The position numbers were made by a program, and so were the translations under genes. Of a DNA stretch of 64,000 bases, positions 52,613 through 62,043 are shown one piece after another. This stretch comes from CAYJLC01 sp964370735. GTDB taxonomy: Bacteria; Bacillota; Clostridia; Oscillospirales; Butyricicoccaceae. Where the stretch lies: the NCBI GenBank assembly GCA_964370735.1, contig CAYJLC010000005.1, positions 12,857-76,856 on the forward strand, given 5' to 3'. Numbering within the stretch: the first letter of the stretch is position 1; every line of letters begins with the position of its first letter. Under the pieces are notes generated by a model. The model searched no databases. It was not told the origin of the DNA and saw nothing but the letters and a program-made list of their open reading frames with translations.

Positions 52613-53914
52613 TTAGTTTTTTATGCGTGGTAATGCATATTCGTATAAATCAGACTTGATTTGTTCTATGTCTAAAGTTGTGAAATTTCCGTTTTCATAA
52701 AGAATTTTACCTTTAACCATAGTTAAAAGTACATCATTTCCGGTTGTATTATAAACGAGTGCACCACAAACATCATAGGTAGGAATGTGGTTTATTGTGT
52801 CAAAGTCAATCATAATTAAATCAGCATCGAAATGTTCTCTAATTTGCCCAATATTATTACGATTTTGTGACTTTGCACCATTAATTGTTGCCATTTTTAA
52901 AACATCGCGTGCAACTAAAGCCTTCGGATCAAGTGTCGAACCTTTTGCTAAAATACAAGCAAGTTTAATTTCTTCAAACAAATCATGTGTATTGTTTGAC
53001 GCGACACCATCAGTTCCAAGGGCAACGTTCACACCTTTTTCTTTTATAAGTTTTACATTTGCAATACCCGAAGAAAGTTTCAAATTTGACACAGGATTGT
53101 GGGTTACAGTGGTATTTTTTGTAGCTAAAAGTTCCAAATCAGACGGTTCTAACCAAACTCCGTGCGCTAAAGTTGTTCTTGCGTCAAACACACCGTATTC
53201 GTCTAATATTTGAGTTGGTGTCTTGCTATTATAGCGTTTTTTGCAATCATTATGCTCATTTTGTGTCTCAGAAACGTGTATATGCACATTTAAATCATAC
53301 TTTTTGGCAATTTCAGACCAAAATTTCCACGTTTGAGGGTTAGAAGTATACTCGGCGTGTATTCCTACATCAATTTTGATGCGTTCATCATCATAATTGT
53401 GGTAATTTTTTAAACATTCGCAAAACTCGTGATACGCATTGTCAGTTTCATTATTGTACTCGTCAGAAAAACACATAGAACCATTGCATAAATTACCACG
53501 CATACCTATTTCGGCAAGCGTTTTAGCAATTACAGGCATCTTAAAATACATATCAGTAACAGAAGTTGTGCCAGTTTTGAGCATCTCGGCAATGGTTAAT
53601 TTTGTTCCGATTTCCACACATTTTTCATCAAATTTAGCTTCTGCACCGAAAATATGTTCGTGCAACCAAGTAAATAAATCAAGATCTTCTGCAAAATTTC
53701 TAAGCAGCGACATCGGCAAATGAGTGTGCGCATTAACAAGGCCAGGCATAATAACTTTATTAGTAGCATCGATTTCACGTTTTGCAACAAAATTAGGTTT
53801 TTCAGTCGATAAATATTCAATTTTACCATTATTTATGCCTAAAAAAGCATTTTCAATAACAAAATTCTCATCGACACAAGTGACAACGCACGCGTTTTTA
53901 AATAGAATATCCAT
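52613..53914 (-). CDS. mtaD: Amidohydrolase: 5'-methylthioadenosine/S-adenosylhomocysteine deaminase family
   Basis: 433 residues. VMPGLVNAHTHLPMSLLRN near 57-75 gives the first two metal histidines, followed by VHIHVSETQNEH, LAHGVWL and ALGTDGVASNN with the metal Asp. The sequence fits MTA/SAH deaminases, which recycle adenosine derivatives by deamination. The start at 53914 (AGGTG upstream) was preferred over 53938, which would overlap the neighbour. Related chlorohydrolases share these motifs, so the exact substrate is moderately sure. Confidence 0.85.
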   Translation of the reverse strand: MDILFKNACVVTCVDENFVIENAFLGINNGKIEYLSTEKPNFVAKREIDATNKVIMPGLVNAHTHLPMSLLRNFAEDLDLFTWLHEHIFGAEAKFDEKCVEIGTKLTIAEMLKTGTTSVTDMYFKMPVIAKTLAEIGMRGNLCNGSMCFSDEYNNETDNAYHEFCECLKNYHNYDDERIKIDVGIHAEYTSNPQTWKFWSEIAKKYDLNVHIHVSETQNEHNDCKKRYNSKTPTQILDEYGVFDARTTLAHGVWLEPSDLELLATKNTTVTHNPVSNLKLSSGIANVKLIKEKGVNVALGTDGVASNNTHDLFEEIKLACILAKGSTLDPKALVARDVLKMATINGAKSQNRNNIGQIREHFDADLIMIDFDTINHIPTYDVCGALVYNTTGNDVLLTMVKGKILYENGNFTTLDIEQIKSDLYEYALPRIKN

Positions 53915-53921
53915 CTTGCAC

Positions 53922-54287
53922 CTAAAACTTTCTGCCACAATTTACACAAGAAATGTGTTCACGTCTGCCTACGGTATTGCAATATTTACAAACAACAGTA
54001 TTGCGAATTTGGTCATTTTTATCGCGTAAAATATCGATTTCATTGTGCTTTTCGGTAATTTTATTAACTAAAATAGTAATTTGCTCTGGTAGTATATCAG
54101 CACCATTATGAGAACGATATACAAGCGTTCCAATTTCTTTATAAAGTGCGTTAATTTCCGTATTTAGGTCAAAAATACGCATATTTGCCTTTGAAGTTTT
54201 GCAAAAATCGCCTGTTGTACGAATAGTTGCATCGGCTGCATAATCGATGCATTCAGTTGCCTTGTCTAAGATTTTTTTTAAATCCAT
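53922..54287 (-). CDS. Zinc-ribbon protein, 121 aa
   Basis: A helical N-terminal region (DLKKILDKATECIDYAADATIRTTGDFCKTSKAN) and a coiled stretch precede a C-terminal zinc ribbon, CKYC...CVNC, ending GRKF. No enzyme motif is seen. Similar proteins with a coil plus a terminal ribbon are common in clostridia but uncharacterised. It is packed between hemZ (3-base gap) and the deaminase gene. Confidence 0.75.
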   Translation of the reverse strand: MDLKKILDKATECIDYAADATIRTTGDFCKTSKANMRIFDLNTEINALYKEIGTLVYRSHNGADILPEQITILVNKITEKHNEIDILRDKNDQIRNTVVCKYCNTVGRREHISCVNCGRKF

Positions 54288-54290
54288 AGC

Positions 54291-55586
54291 TTACACCTCA
54301 TTTAATATAGATTGTTTAGTTTTTAGAACTTTTTCTATGTTATTTATATAGTCTAAAGGGTATTTATTGTTGAAATAACTAACTTTTTTGATTTTTGAAG
54401 TAGAGCCAGAACCGAGTGCTACAATATCCATTAAATTTTCCATCATATACACGTTATACATACATGGCGTGTTATCTCTAAAAAAACCAACATTTTCGTA
54501 TGGTTTTATCATATATTGCTGTTTATACATATAATAAGGTTCGAAATTTTTAAAAATTCTGTCGTAAAAATAATTTATATCACCAAGGTTTGACATAAAA
54601 TTTTTATCAATAGCAGCGCCTTTTTTTATAGCAAGCGTATGGATTGTAATATTTTCAGGGTTCAAATCAAGTAAAGTGTCGACAGTTTTGCTAAAATCTC
54701 CGCCGATACCGTAAATAATATCCATATTTATAGCATCAAAGTTCATATTTCTGGCTTTTTCATAAATTTCAATAGTTTGCTTTACTGTGTGATTGCGATT
54801 GAACTTTTCAAGTACTTCATCATCGAAAACTTGTGGATTTATGCTAATTCTTGTAACTTTTGACGCTTTTAAAATGCGTAATTTCTCATCGTCAATAGTG
54901 TCTACCCTACCAGCCTCAACAGTAAATTCTATGCTGTTATTCGTATAAAAATTAGTGGTGACAGCGCTCATAAGTCGCTCAAAATTTTTATGATCAAGAG
55001 CAGTAGGCGTTCCACCACCTATATAAATTGCACGAATGTTACGATTTTTAATCAGTTTTGCCGTTAATTCTATTTCTTGTAGCAAAAAATCGACGTATTT
55101 TGTCATATATTTGCCAGTTGTATCGATAGAATTTGACACAAATGAGCAGTATTTACATTTCGTTTTGCAAAATGGAATTCCGATGTAAATTGCAATATCA
55201 TTCGGGGAAACAATAGTATTTTTTGTGAAATTCGCGACTTTTTCGCATAAATCAGCCTGTCTATCAGCGACAAAATACTTATCCATAAATTGATTTTTAT
55301 CAAAGTTATCAAAAGCAAGTTTTGCAGGGTTCACGCCTGTTAAAATGCCCCAAGGAGCGTCGAAATCTCGAATTTGTTTAGCAGCTTTGTATAAAGAGCG
55401 TTTATAGTCGTTTTTTTCGGTAAATTCGGTAAAATCTACATAAGTTTTGCCTTCAAAAGTTACAGTTGTTTTAATTTGATTATCAATTTTTTCGGAGATT
55501 ATATCTACGTCATCGTTTCCGAAAATAGTCCAAGAAAGTTGTGATAAAAGCCTGTAAAGGTCGTTATTTTCGCATTTAATGTTCAT
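54291..55586 (-). CDS. hemZ: Radical-SAM coproporphyrinogen III oxidase-like protein HemZ
   Basis: 431 residues from ATG 55586. An N-terminal non-radical domain (MNIKCENNDLYRLLSQLSW) is followed by the radical-SAM cluster motif CKTKCKYCSF near 155, GGGTPTALDH, and RISINPQVFDDEVLEKFNR. Length and both parts match HemZ of Bacillus rather than canonical HemN. HemZ is annotated as coproporphyrinogen dehydrogenase, though its true role is debated. The frame is open to 55631, but the shorter start reduces overlap with the upstream gene and matches known N-termini. The ribosome site is weak. Confidence 0.87.
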   Translation of the reverse strand: MNIKCENNDLYRLLSQLSWTIFGNDDVDIISEKIDNQIKTTVTFEGKTYVDFTEFTEKNDYKRSLYKAAKQIRDFDAPWGILTGVNPAKLAFDNFDKNQFMDKYFVADRQADLCEKVANFTKNTIVSPNDIAIYIGIPFCKTKCKYCSFVSNSIDTTGKYMTKYVDFLLQEIELTAKLIKNRNIRAIYIGGGTPTALDHKNFERLMSAVTTNFYTNNSIEFTVEAGRVDTIDDEKLRILKASKVTRISINPQVFDDEVLEKFNRNHTVKQTIEIYEKARNMNFDAINMDIIYGIGGDFSKTVDTLLDLNPENITIHTLAIKKGAAIDKNFMSNLGDINYFYDRIFKNFEPYYMYKQQYMIKPYENVGFFRDNTPCMYNVYMMENLMDIVALGSGSTSKIKKVSYFNNKYPLDYINNIEKVLKTKQSILNEV

Positions 55587-56220
55587 TTGAGTTTGCCATT
55601 TGCATATATCTATTATATTTGCGCTCCTCATTTAAAGTTGAAAATTGTTCGTGCCCTGGGAATACGCGATAATCGCCCTCTAAATCGTATAATTTTTTTA
55701 GAGAAACAAGCATTTGGTCGAAATTTCCAGAATAAAGGTCGCATCTGCCACATTCACCTGCAAATAGTGTGTCACCAGTGAACAAACTGTCGCCAATTTT
55801 TATTACACATGAGCCGATTGTATGCCCGGGAGTGTGGATATAAGTAGCAGTTAAGTTGCCGAAAGTGACCTCGGTTCCATCTTTTGCATATATGTCGATA
55901 GAGCCTGATTTATACTCTCCACGAATGTATCTTCCAGAATGCTCATTTACAACTTTTTCATCAAGTTGGAACACTTCTTTTTTGTGAATTACTAATTTTG
56001 CACCACTTTTTTCTTGTATTCTGTGGACAGCTATAATATGGTCAAAATGTCCGTGAGTAAGCAAAATATATTTAAGATTTAAACCCTTTTCTGCCATTAA
56101 TTCTAAAAGGTAATCAGCCTTTTCGCCCGGGTCGATTATCACAGCATCTTTTGTCTTCTCGTCGAAGACAATATAACAATTTGTGTGAATAGGGCCTACT
56201 TTTGAGCAAATAATTTCCAT
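55576..56220 (-). CDS. Metallo-beta-lactamase fold hydrolase (glyoxalase II-like)
   Basis: 214 residues. TNCYIVFDEKTKDAVIIDPG near 13-32, the zinc motif THGHFDHI near 55, HTPGHTIGSCVI near 133, GDTLFAGECGRCD and PGHEQFST identify the short glyoxalase-II-like MBL family common in Firmicutes. Substrates are probably thioesters, but this is not proven. It lies between dtd and hemZ, overlapping hemZ by 11 bases, the same neighbourhood seen in many clostridia. Confidence 0.92.
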   Translation of the reverse strand: MEIICSKVGPIHTNCYIVFDEKTKDAVIIDPGEKADYLLELMAEKGLNLKYILLTHGHFDHIIAVHRIQEKSGAKLVIHKKEVFQLDEKVVNEHSGRYIRGEYKSGSIDIYAKDGTEVTFGNLTATYIHTPGHTIGSCVIKIGDSLFTGDTLFAGECGRCDLYSGNFDQMLVSLKKLYDLEGDYRVFPGHEQFSTLNEERKYNRYMQMANSNEH

Positions 56221-56229
56221 TTTTTCTCC

Positions 56230-56685
56230 TTATTTTATTGACATTTCGTCAGAATCTAAAATTATCGTAATTGGACCGTCATTTATTATCGAAACTTCCA
56301 TCGATGCGCCGAACTCGCCAGTCTTTACAACTAGTTCACTTTCGTGTAATAAAGCGACAAAATTTTCGTATAATTTTATTGCTTTATCAGGGTGCATTGC
56401 ATTAATAAAACTCGGTCGATTTCCTTTTTTACTGTCTGCATAAAGCGTGAAATTTGACACCACTAGCATCTCGCCTGAGATATCTTTTATCGATAGATTT
56501 AGCTTATCATTTTCATCGGTAAAAATACGCAAATTTATAATTTTGTCAGCAAGTTTTTTTGCGTGCTTTTCGGTGTCACCTTCTGTAAATCCGACTAAAA
56601 TATTAAGCCCTTTGCCAGTTTCTCTTTTTTCTTTTCCGTCGATTATTACGGAAGAGTTAATAACTCTTTGTATAATACATTTCAT
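56230..56685 (-). CDS. dtd: D-aminoacyl-tRNA deacylase
   Basis: 151 residues. It removes D-amino acids (and mischarged Gly) from tRNA. MKCIIQRVINSSVIIDG, GLNILVGFTEGD, LVVSNFTLYADSKKGNRPSF near 76-95 with the SQFTL-like active site, and the C-terminal GEFGASMEVSIINDGPITIILDS (the Gly-cisPro-equivalent region) fit well. In most relatives it directly follows relA; here a 132-base gap with two dispersed repeats separates them. Confidence 0.95.
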   Translation of the reverse strand: MKCIIQRVINSSVIIDGKEKRETGKGLNILVGFTEGDTEKHAKKLADKIINLRIFTDENDKLNLSIKDISGEMLVVSNFTLYADSKKGNRPSFINAMHPDKAIKLYENFVALLHESELVVKTGEFGASMEVSIINDGPITIILDSDEMSIK

Positions 56686-56709
56686 TTATAACATTTCCTT
56701 GTTTTTTGT

Positions 56710-56735
56710 GGGACATCGAGGGCGCCCTCCCCTAC
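56710..56735. repeat. GC-rich palindromic repeat (reverse orientation)
   Basis: GGGACATCGAGGGCGCCCTC then CCCTAC, the reverse complement of the family GTAGGGGA...TCCC also at 2455-2481, 3032-3058 and 42754-42780. A second repeat (GTCGGTGCTAGCGACC) follows at 56799-56815. Confidence 0.8.
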
Positions 56736-56817
56736 ATAATTTATTGTAAAATTCTTCTTGGCAAAGCCGATAAATGTGTGAACGTCAGGTTCTTGCCTGT
56801 CGGTGCTAGCGACCCGA

Positions 56818-59001
56818 CTAGTTTGCTTGACGGATTACGTCTATTACTCCATTTACTGAGCGTAATTTATTGGAAATATAGCTCAAATGGTCAAGGTCAT
56901 TTATCTCTAAAACAGCGGTCATAACAGCGTAGCCGTCTGGTAAATCACGCGCCGAAAATTCTGTAATTCCTATTCTAGAACTCGATAAAACTGTAATGAT
57001 GTCGGATAGCATCGATGCTCTGCTTTTTGCAGAAATTTGCAATGTCGTGCTGTACTTTTTGCCTTTTGTTCCAAGCGCTGCCTCGTCCCACTCAACCGTT
57101 ACCCAACGCTTTGCGTCTTCGGGTGTCAGTTTTCCGTTTGTGTAGTTTATACAGTCGGTTCTGTGGATTGAAACTCCGTACCCACGAGTTATAAATCCAG
57201 TGATATCGTCACCAGGGACAGGAGAGCAACAACGCGCGAATTTTATCTCACAATTGTCAACTCCGTCTACAATTATACCGTTTGTTGAATGTTTTGGCTT
57301 TTTCAGTGGCACAATCGGCTTGTTCACATCTGCCTTTTCAGCAAGTGCTTTACGCTTTTTCGCAACTTCTTCTTTGACACGATTGACAACCCTTAGAATA
57401 GAAATTCCACCATAACCAATCGACGCATAAAGGTCATTTACGCTTTTGAATAGCAGTTTATCGGCAATAATTTTTTGAATTTCTTCGTCTTCATAGAAGC
57501 TTTTATATAGTAAATTAACACGAAGTTCCCTATCAAAATCTTCTTTACCATGCATGATATTTTCTTCTTTGCGTTCTTTTTTAAACCATTGCTTGATTTT
57601 GTTTCTAGCCTCAGATGTTTTTACAATTTTCAACCAGTCGCGTGATGGTCCATGCGTTTCTTTCGACGTTAAAACTTCGACGATATTTCCGTTTTTAAGT
57701 TTCGTATCAATCGGTGCAATTTTTCCGTCAACTTTACATCCTGTCATACGATTTCCGACAGCCGAGTGAATTGCATAAGCAAAGTCAATCGCAGTAGCAC
57801 CAGCCGGCATATTTATAACATCGCCTTTAGGTGTGAACACGAAAACTTCGTCTGAAAAAAGGTCAACTTTTATATTTTTGATAAAATCTTCTGCTTGTGA
57901 GTCCTGTCCAGACTCTAAAAGTTGCCTAATCCACGCGAAAGTTTCCTCGCCTTTAGAGTTTTGCACATCGTGTTTATATTTCCAGTGCGCAGCAACTCCG
58001 TATTCTGCCATAAAATGCATTTCGTGAGTTCTGATTTGCACTTCGAAAGGAATACCAGCCCTGCCGATTACAGTTGTATGAAGTGATTTGTAGCCATTTG
58101 GTTTCGGTGTTGAAATATAGTCTTTAAATCTGCCTGGAATTGGTTTATAAATATCGTGGATATGCCCTAAAACATTGTAACAATCGGCAACAGTAGCAAC
58201 TTTTACGCGAATTGCACATATATCATAAATCTCATCAATTGTCTTATGTTGAGAGTACATTTTTCTATAAATAGAATAAATATGTTTAAGTCGACCACTA
58301 ATTTTACAAGAAATTCCATTTTCTTCAAGCCTACCTATAATTCTTTCTTTAATAGTGTCTAAAAAATCTTTGTGATTACGCTCTTGCTCGAGTAAACCCT
58401 CGGTAATTTCTTTATAACCAATTGGGTCAAGATACATAAGCGATAAATCTTCAAGCTCCCATTTTACGCGTTGCATACCTAGTCTATGAGCAATCGGCGC
58501 GTAAATTTCCATAGTTTCGAGCGATTTAGAACGTCTTTTTGTGTCAGGCATAAATTGCATTGTGCGCTGATTATGAAGTCTATCGGCAAGTTTTATCAAA
58601 ATAACACGAATATCCTTCGACATCGCCATAAACATTTTACGCAAATCTTCCATCTGCTCTTGCTCTTTAGAATATTTGATTTTACCAAGTCGTGTTACGC
58701 CATCGACTAAATCCGCGATAGTTTCACCGAATTCTTTTTTAAGAAAATCATAATTATATTCAGAGTCTTCTATGCAGTCGTGCAAAATTCCAGCGACGAT
58801 ACTTTCGGTATCAAGTCCCATGTCAAAAATGATTTCAGCGACAGCAAGAGGGTGTATTAAATATGGGTCACCACTTTTTCTAAGTTGCCCTTCGTGGGCG
58901 CTTTTTGCCATATAATATGCTTTTTCAACGAGTTCGATGTTGTAATTAACACCTTTTTGAGATTGTAATCTGTCTACAAAATTCTTTAACCAGTTGTCCA
59001 T
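56818..59001 (-). CDS. relA: RelA/SpoT bifunctional (p)ppGpp synthetase/hydrolase
   Basis: 727 residues. The N-terminal HD hydrolase domain (AYYMAKSAHEGQLRKSGDPY, ILHDCIEDSEY near 68-78) is intact, so hydrolysis is expected. The synthetase domain has YDICAIRVKV and PKPNGYKSLHTTV. The TGS domain (VFTPKGDVINMPAGATAIDFAYAIH) and C-terminal ACT domain follow. It makes and breaks the stringent-response alarmone. GAGAGGTGATA precedes the ATG. Together with recJ upstream (4-base gap) it forms the usual recJ-relA pair. Confidence 0.97.
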   Translation of the reverse strand: MDNWLKNFVDRLQSQKGVNYNIELVEKAYYMAKSAHEGQLRKSGDPYLIHPLAVAEIIFDMGLDTESIVAGILHDCIEDSEYNYDFLKKEFGETIADLVDGVTRLGKIKYSKEQEQMEDLRKMFMAMSKDIRVILIKLADRLHNQRTMQFMPDTKRRSKSLETMEIYAPIAHRLGMQRVKWELEDLSLMYLDPIGYKEITEGLLEQERNHKDFLDTIKERIIGRLEENGISCKISGRLKHIYSIYRKMYSQHKTIDEIYDICAIRVKVATVADCYNVLGHIHDIYKPIPGRFKDYISTPKPNGYKSLHTTVIGRAGIPFEVQIRTHEMHFMAEYGVAAHWKYKHDVQNSKGEETFAWIRQLLESGQDSQAEDFIKNIKVDLFSDEVFVFTPKGDVINMPAGATAIDFAYAIHSAVGNRMTGCKVDGKIAPIDTKLKNGNIVEVLTSKETHGPSRDWLKIVKTSEARNKIKQWFKKERKEENIMHGKEDFDRELRVNLLYKSFYEDEEIQKIIADKLLFKSVNDLYASIGYGGISILRVVNRVKEEVAKKRKALAEKADVNKPIVPLKKPKHSTNGIIVDGVDNCEIKFARCCSPVPGDDITGFITRGYGVSIHRTDCINYTNGKLTPEDAKRWVTVEWDEAALGTKGKKYSTTLQISAKSRASMLSDIITVLSSSRIGITEFSARDLPDGYAVMTAVLEINDLDHLSYISNKLRSVNGVIDVIRQAN

Positions 59002-59005
59002 ATTA

Positions 59006-61030
59006 TCACCTCTCTTTCAGTTTTTTAAGTATGTTTGTGTCTTCTAGCGATACTTTTTTTGTCGGTTTATTCAAAACTACCCTAATAGAAGTATCTTGTA
59101 TATCATATGTTATAAGCCCAGTTTCGCTAAAACATTCAAAGCAAATGAGTGCTTTTGCTGGATTTATCTTTATTTTTCGAGAAAAATCTAACAAATCAAA
59201 TGATTTAGGCATTCTTTTGATAAGTTTAAAAGCATTTTCAAAATCTGCTCGTAAAGGCTTGATTTGCGAAAGCATTTCAGAGTTAATTTTTTCATCATTT
59301 ATAAATTTATTATAAATTTCGATGGAGTTTTTCTCATAAGTTCTAATATTTTCAGAAATTTTAATGTCTTTTAGTATGATTTGTGGCGATTTTTTATCAC
59401 GAAATTCATTTACTGAAACATTATATGCAATATCGACTTTGTCGCCTGTATGAAAGAAAAATTCGTTCATAGAAACAGAGAATAAAAGCGCTGTCAGCGT
59501 TTTTCCCATTTGACGTAATGTTAGTTTCAGATGTTTGCCTTCCGAAAGCTTTGTGATATCTAAAATTTCCACATCGGTGGACATAAAAACAGGCTGTGGA
59601 TTTGATGGACCATAAGGCTCAAGCTCGTTTAAGTTTTCGATAGCATTAATCGTGATGTCGTCGAAATCTAAATCACTATCGATAGATAGTTTTTGTTCTA
59701 GCATGTCTTCGGTAATGGTTTCAAACGCAATTTTCTTTAAATTATCGCGTAGCTCTGGCAAATTTTGAATTTCTAGCGTCATACCAGCAGCCATTTCGTG
59801 ACCACCATATTTAATAAGCAGTTCATCTTGTGACACAAGTGCATCGAACATATTAAAGCCTTTTATCGAACGCGCAGAACCTTTTGCAAGACCATTTTCG
59901 ATAGAAATAATGATTACAGGCAAGTAATATTTTTCAATAATTCGTGACGAAACAATCCCAACGACGCCATGGTGCCAATTTTCGCCCCATACAACTATGA
60001 TTTTATCTTGAAGCAAATCAATTTCGTTCTCGATTTTCGTTATAACTTCGTTTAAAATATCTTGTTCTTCTTTTTGTCTATCGGTATTTTGCAAACATAA
60101 ATCATAGGCACTTTCTTTTGCATATTTCATATCGTTGCACAAAATAAGTCTTACAGCCTCCTCGGCGTGCCCCATTCTGCCAGCGGCATTTAAACGAGGA
60201 GCAAGTCTGAACGAAATCGCACCAGAAGTGACATCTTTTACGGAGCTTTCTTCCATAAGAGCATATAAACCGACATTTTCAGTGTTTTTCAATTTGTCAA
60301 TTCCATGGCTTACAATCGTGCGATTTTCCTTTGTAAGTGGCATAACGTCGGCTATTGTGCCTATGGCTGTCATATCGGAATATTTTTTCAAAATTTTATC
60401 GCAATCGCCGTCTAAAGCACATACTAGCTTAAATGCAACGCCAACTCCAGCGAGTGATTTATAAGGATACTGACAATCATCTTGCTTAGGATTTATGATA
60501 GCATCGGCGTTTGGAAGTTCGGATTTGCACGAGTGATGGTCGGTTATAATTATTTTCATACCAAGCGATTTTGCAAAATCGACTTCAGCGACAGCAGTAA
60601 TTCCAGTGTCGACAGTGATGATTAAATCAGCGCCTTTTTCATACACATTTTTTATTGCACTTTCGTTTAAACCATAGCCTTCAGACGAACGTTCTGGGAT
60701 ATAAAAGTCCACATTTGCACCAATTTCGTTGAAATAATGACACAAAAGGCTTGTAGAAGTAACGCCGTCTACATCGTAGTCACCATAAATTACAATTTTT
60801 TCATTGTTTTTCAAACTTTCGCGTATTATAGCGACTGCTTTTTCCATATCTTTTAATAAAAATGGACTGTGCAGTTTTTCATTTTTTTGATTTAAAAAAT
60901 CAAGCGCCTTTAAAGTAGAGGTATAGCCTCTTGCGGCTAAGACTTTAGCAGTAAGTTTCGAAATATTAAGTTTTTTTATATCAATTTCGTCAATTGATGA
61001 GTTTTTTAGTACCCACTTTTTTCTCTTCAT
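59006..61030 (-). CDS. recJ: Single-stranded-DNA-specific exonuclease RecJ
   Basis: About 674 residues from ATG 61030 (61039 is also possible). It is a 5'-3' ssDNA exonuclease in repair and recombination. DHH-family motifs are YGDYDVDGVTSTSL near 81-94, VDTGITA near 136, TDHHSCKSELP near 160 (DHH) and RLAPRLNAAGRMGHA near 277, with DHHA1 further on (KGSARSIKGFNMFDAL, YGGHEMAAGMT). The long C-terminal part after 560 is the Firmicutes-type extension. RBS GAGATGA. Confidence 0.96.
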   Translation of the reverse strand: MKRKKWVLKNSSIDEIDIKKLNISKLTAKVLAARGYTSTLKALDFLNQKNEKLHSPFLLKDMEKAVAIIRESLKNNEKIVIYGDYDVDGVTSTSLLCHYFNEIGANVDFYIPERSSEGYGLNESAIKNVYEKGADLIITVDTGITAVAEVDFAKSLGMKIIITDHHSCKSELPNADAIINPKQDDCQYPYKSLAGVGVAFKLVCALDGDCDKILKKYSDMTAIGTIADVMPLTKENRTIVSHGIDKLKNTENVGLYALMEESSVKDVTSGAISFRLAPRLNAAGRMGHAEEAVRLILCNDMKYAKESAYDLCLQNTDRQKEEQDILNEVITKIENEIDLLQDKIIVVWGENWHHGVVGIVSSRIIEKYYLPVIIISIENGLAKGSARSIKGFNMFDALVSQDELLIKYGGHEMAAGMTLEIQNLPELRDNLKKIAFETITEDMLEQKLSIDSDLDFDDITINAIENLNELEPYGPSNPQPVFMSTDVEILDITKLSEGKHLKLTLRQMGKTLTALLFSVSMNEFFFHTGDKVDIAYNVSVNEFRDKKSPQIILKDIKISENIRTYEKNSIEIYNKFINDEKINSEMLSQIKPLRADFENAFKLIKRMPKSFDLLDFSRKIKINPAKALICFECFSETGLITYDIQDTSIRVVLNKPTKKVSLEDTNILKKLKER

Positions 61031-61200
61031 ATTAATCATCTCAAATTTATTTATATTTTAAATTATATTATACCAAAATTCGAGCTAAATGACAAGTGTT
61101 TTGAAGAAAATGGGCAAACAGCTTTCACACAAATGATAAAATATGTAAAAAAGCAGAAGTACGCGTGAAACAAACATAAATTTTTAATCGTCTACCTTTT

Positions 61201-61233
61201 TTGACAAATTTTACTTAAAACATGCGATATAAT
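61201..61233 (+). promoter_or_regulatory. Candidate promoter of the spoIIA operon with long spacer
   Basis: A perfect TTGACA (61201-61206) and TATAAT (61228-61233) are 21 bases apart, longer than the usual 17. Such wide spacing is known in Spo0A-activated sigma-A promoters such as spoIIG. TGACAAA over the -35 and TGACAAG at 61090-61096 are one mismatch from TGNCGAA. Confidence 0.55.
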
Positions 61234-61284
61234 AGCCTTAATGAATTTATTTCATTGAGGTTAATTGTTTTTTTAGGAGGGTTT

Positions 61285-61587
61285 ATGTATTTAGCACATC
61301 GCAAAAATGGAAATGAACTAATAATTGAGCTTGAGGGCGAAATTGGGAATTTTGAGGCTAAAAAAATACTGGAAGACATAGATAAATTGCTTGAATTATA
61401 TAAAAAAGAGAATATTTTAGTAGATTTAAAAAAGGTTTCATTTATGGATAGTTCTGGTATTGCAATTATTATGAAAATATATAAAGAAGTGAATAAAAGC
61501 AGAAAATTTCAAGTTAAAAATGCACCAAATCTTGCTATGAAAATTTTCAGAGCATCTGGTGTGATTAAATTTGTTGATTTTGTTTAG
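61285..61587 (+). CDS. spoIIAA: Anti-sigma-F factor antagonist SpoIIAA
   Basis: 100 residues from ATG 61285, chosen over 61222 because TTAGGAGGG lies 6 bases upstream and the STAS domain begins there. A STAS fold (ELIIELEGEIGNFEAKKI, ILVDLKKVSFMDSSGIA) carries the phosphorylation site at S57 in DSSG. In its unphosphorylated form it frees sigma-F from SpoIIAB in the forespore. It is the first gene of spoIIA, 8 bases from spoIIAB. Confidence 0.96.
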   Translation: MYLAHRKNGNELIIELEGEIGNFEAKKILEDIDKLLELYKKENILVDLKKVSFMDSSGIAIIMKIYKEVNKSRKFQVKNAPNLAMKIFRASGVIKFVDFV

Positions 61588-61595
61588 GAGGAAGT

Positions 61596-62042
61596 ATGCG
61601 AGAAATTATAAATTCAATGACGATAAAATTTGAAAGTAAGTCGATAAATGAAGGATTTGCAAGACAGTCTGTATGTGCATTTGCAGCATCGTTAGACCCA
61701 AATTTAGAAGAAATTCAAGATATAAAGACGGCTGTTAGCGAAGCTGTTACTAATGCAATTGTGCATGGTTATCGCGAAACATTAGGGTATATTACGATAA
61801 ATGCACGCATTTTTAATGATAATTCGATAGAAATAACGATAAAAGACAAGGGGGTTGGTATAAAAGACATAGAACGAGCAAAAATCCCACTTTATACAAC
61901 AGGTGGTGAAGAACGCTCGGGAATGGGGTTTACCATAATGGAAAGTTTTATGGATAAGCTTGTAATAAAATCATGGGAAGGTATCGGAACAACAGTTATT
62001 TTACATAAAAAAATTTCACCGAGATTTTTAGGAGGTAAATAA
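61596..62042 (+). CDS. spoIIAB: Anti-sigma-F factor / kinase SpoIIAB
   Basis: 148 residues of a GHKL ATP-binding fold: DIKTAVSEAVTNAIVHGY (N box), ITIKDKGVGIKDIE (G1), ERSGMGFTIMESFMD (G2). It holds sigma-F inactive and phosphorylates SpoIIAA. AGGAGGAAG precedes the ATG. One base separates its stop from the sigF start. Confidence 0.97.
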   Translation: MREIINSMTIKFESKSINEGFARQSVCAFAASLDPNLEEIQDIKTAVSEAVTNAIVHGYRETLGYITINARIFNDNSIEITIKDKGVGIKDIERAKIPLYTTGGEERSGMGFTIMESFMDKLVIKSWEGIGTTVILHKKISPRFLGGK

Positions 62043-62043
62043 T

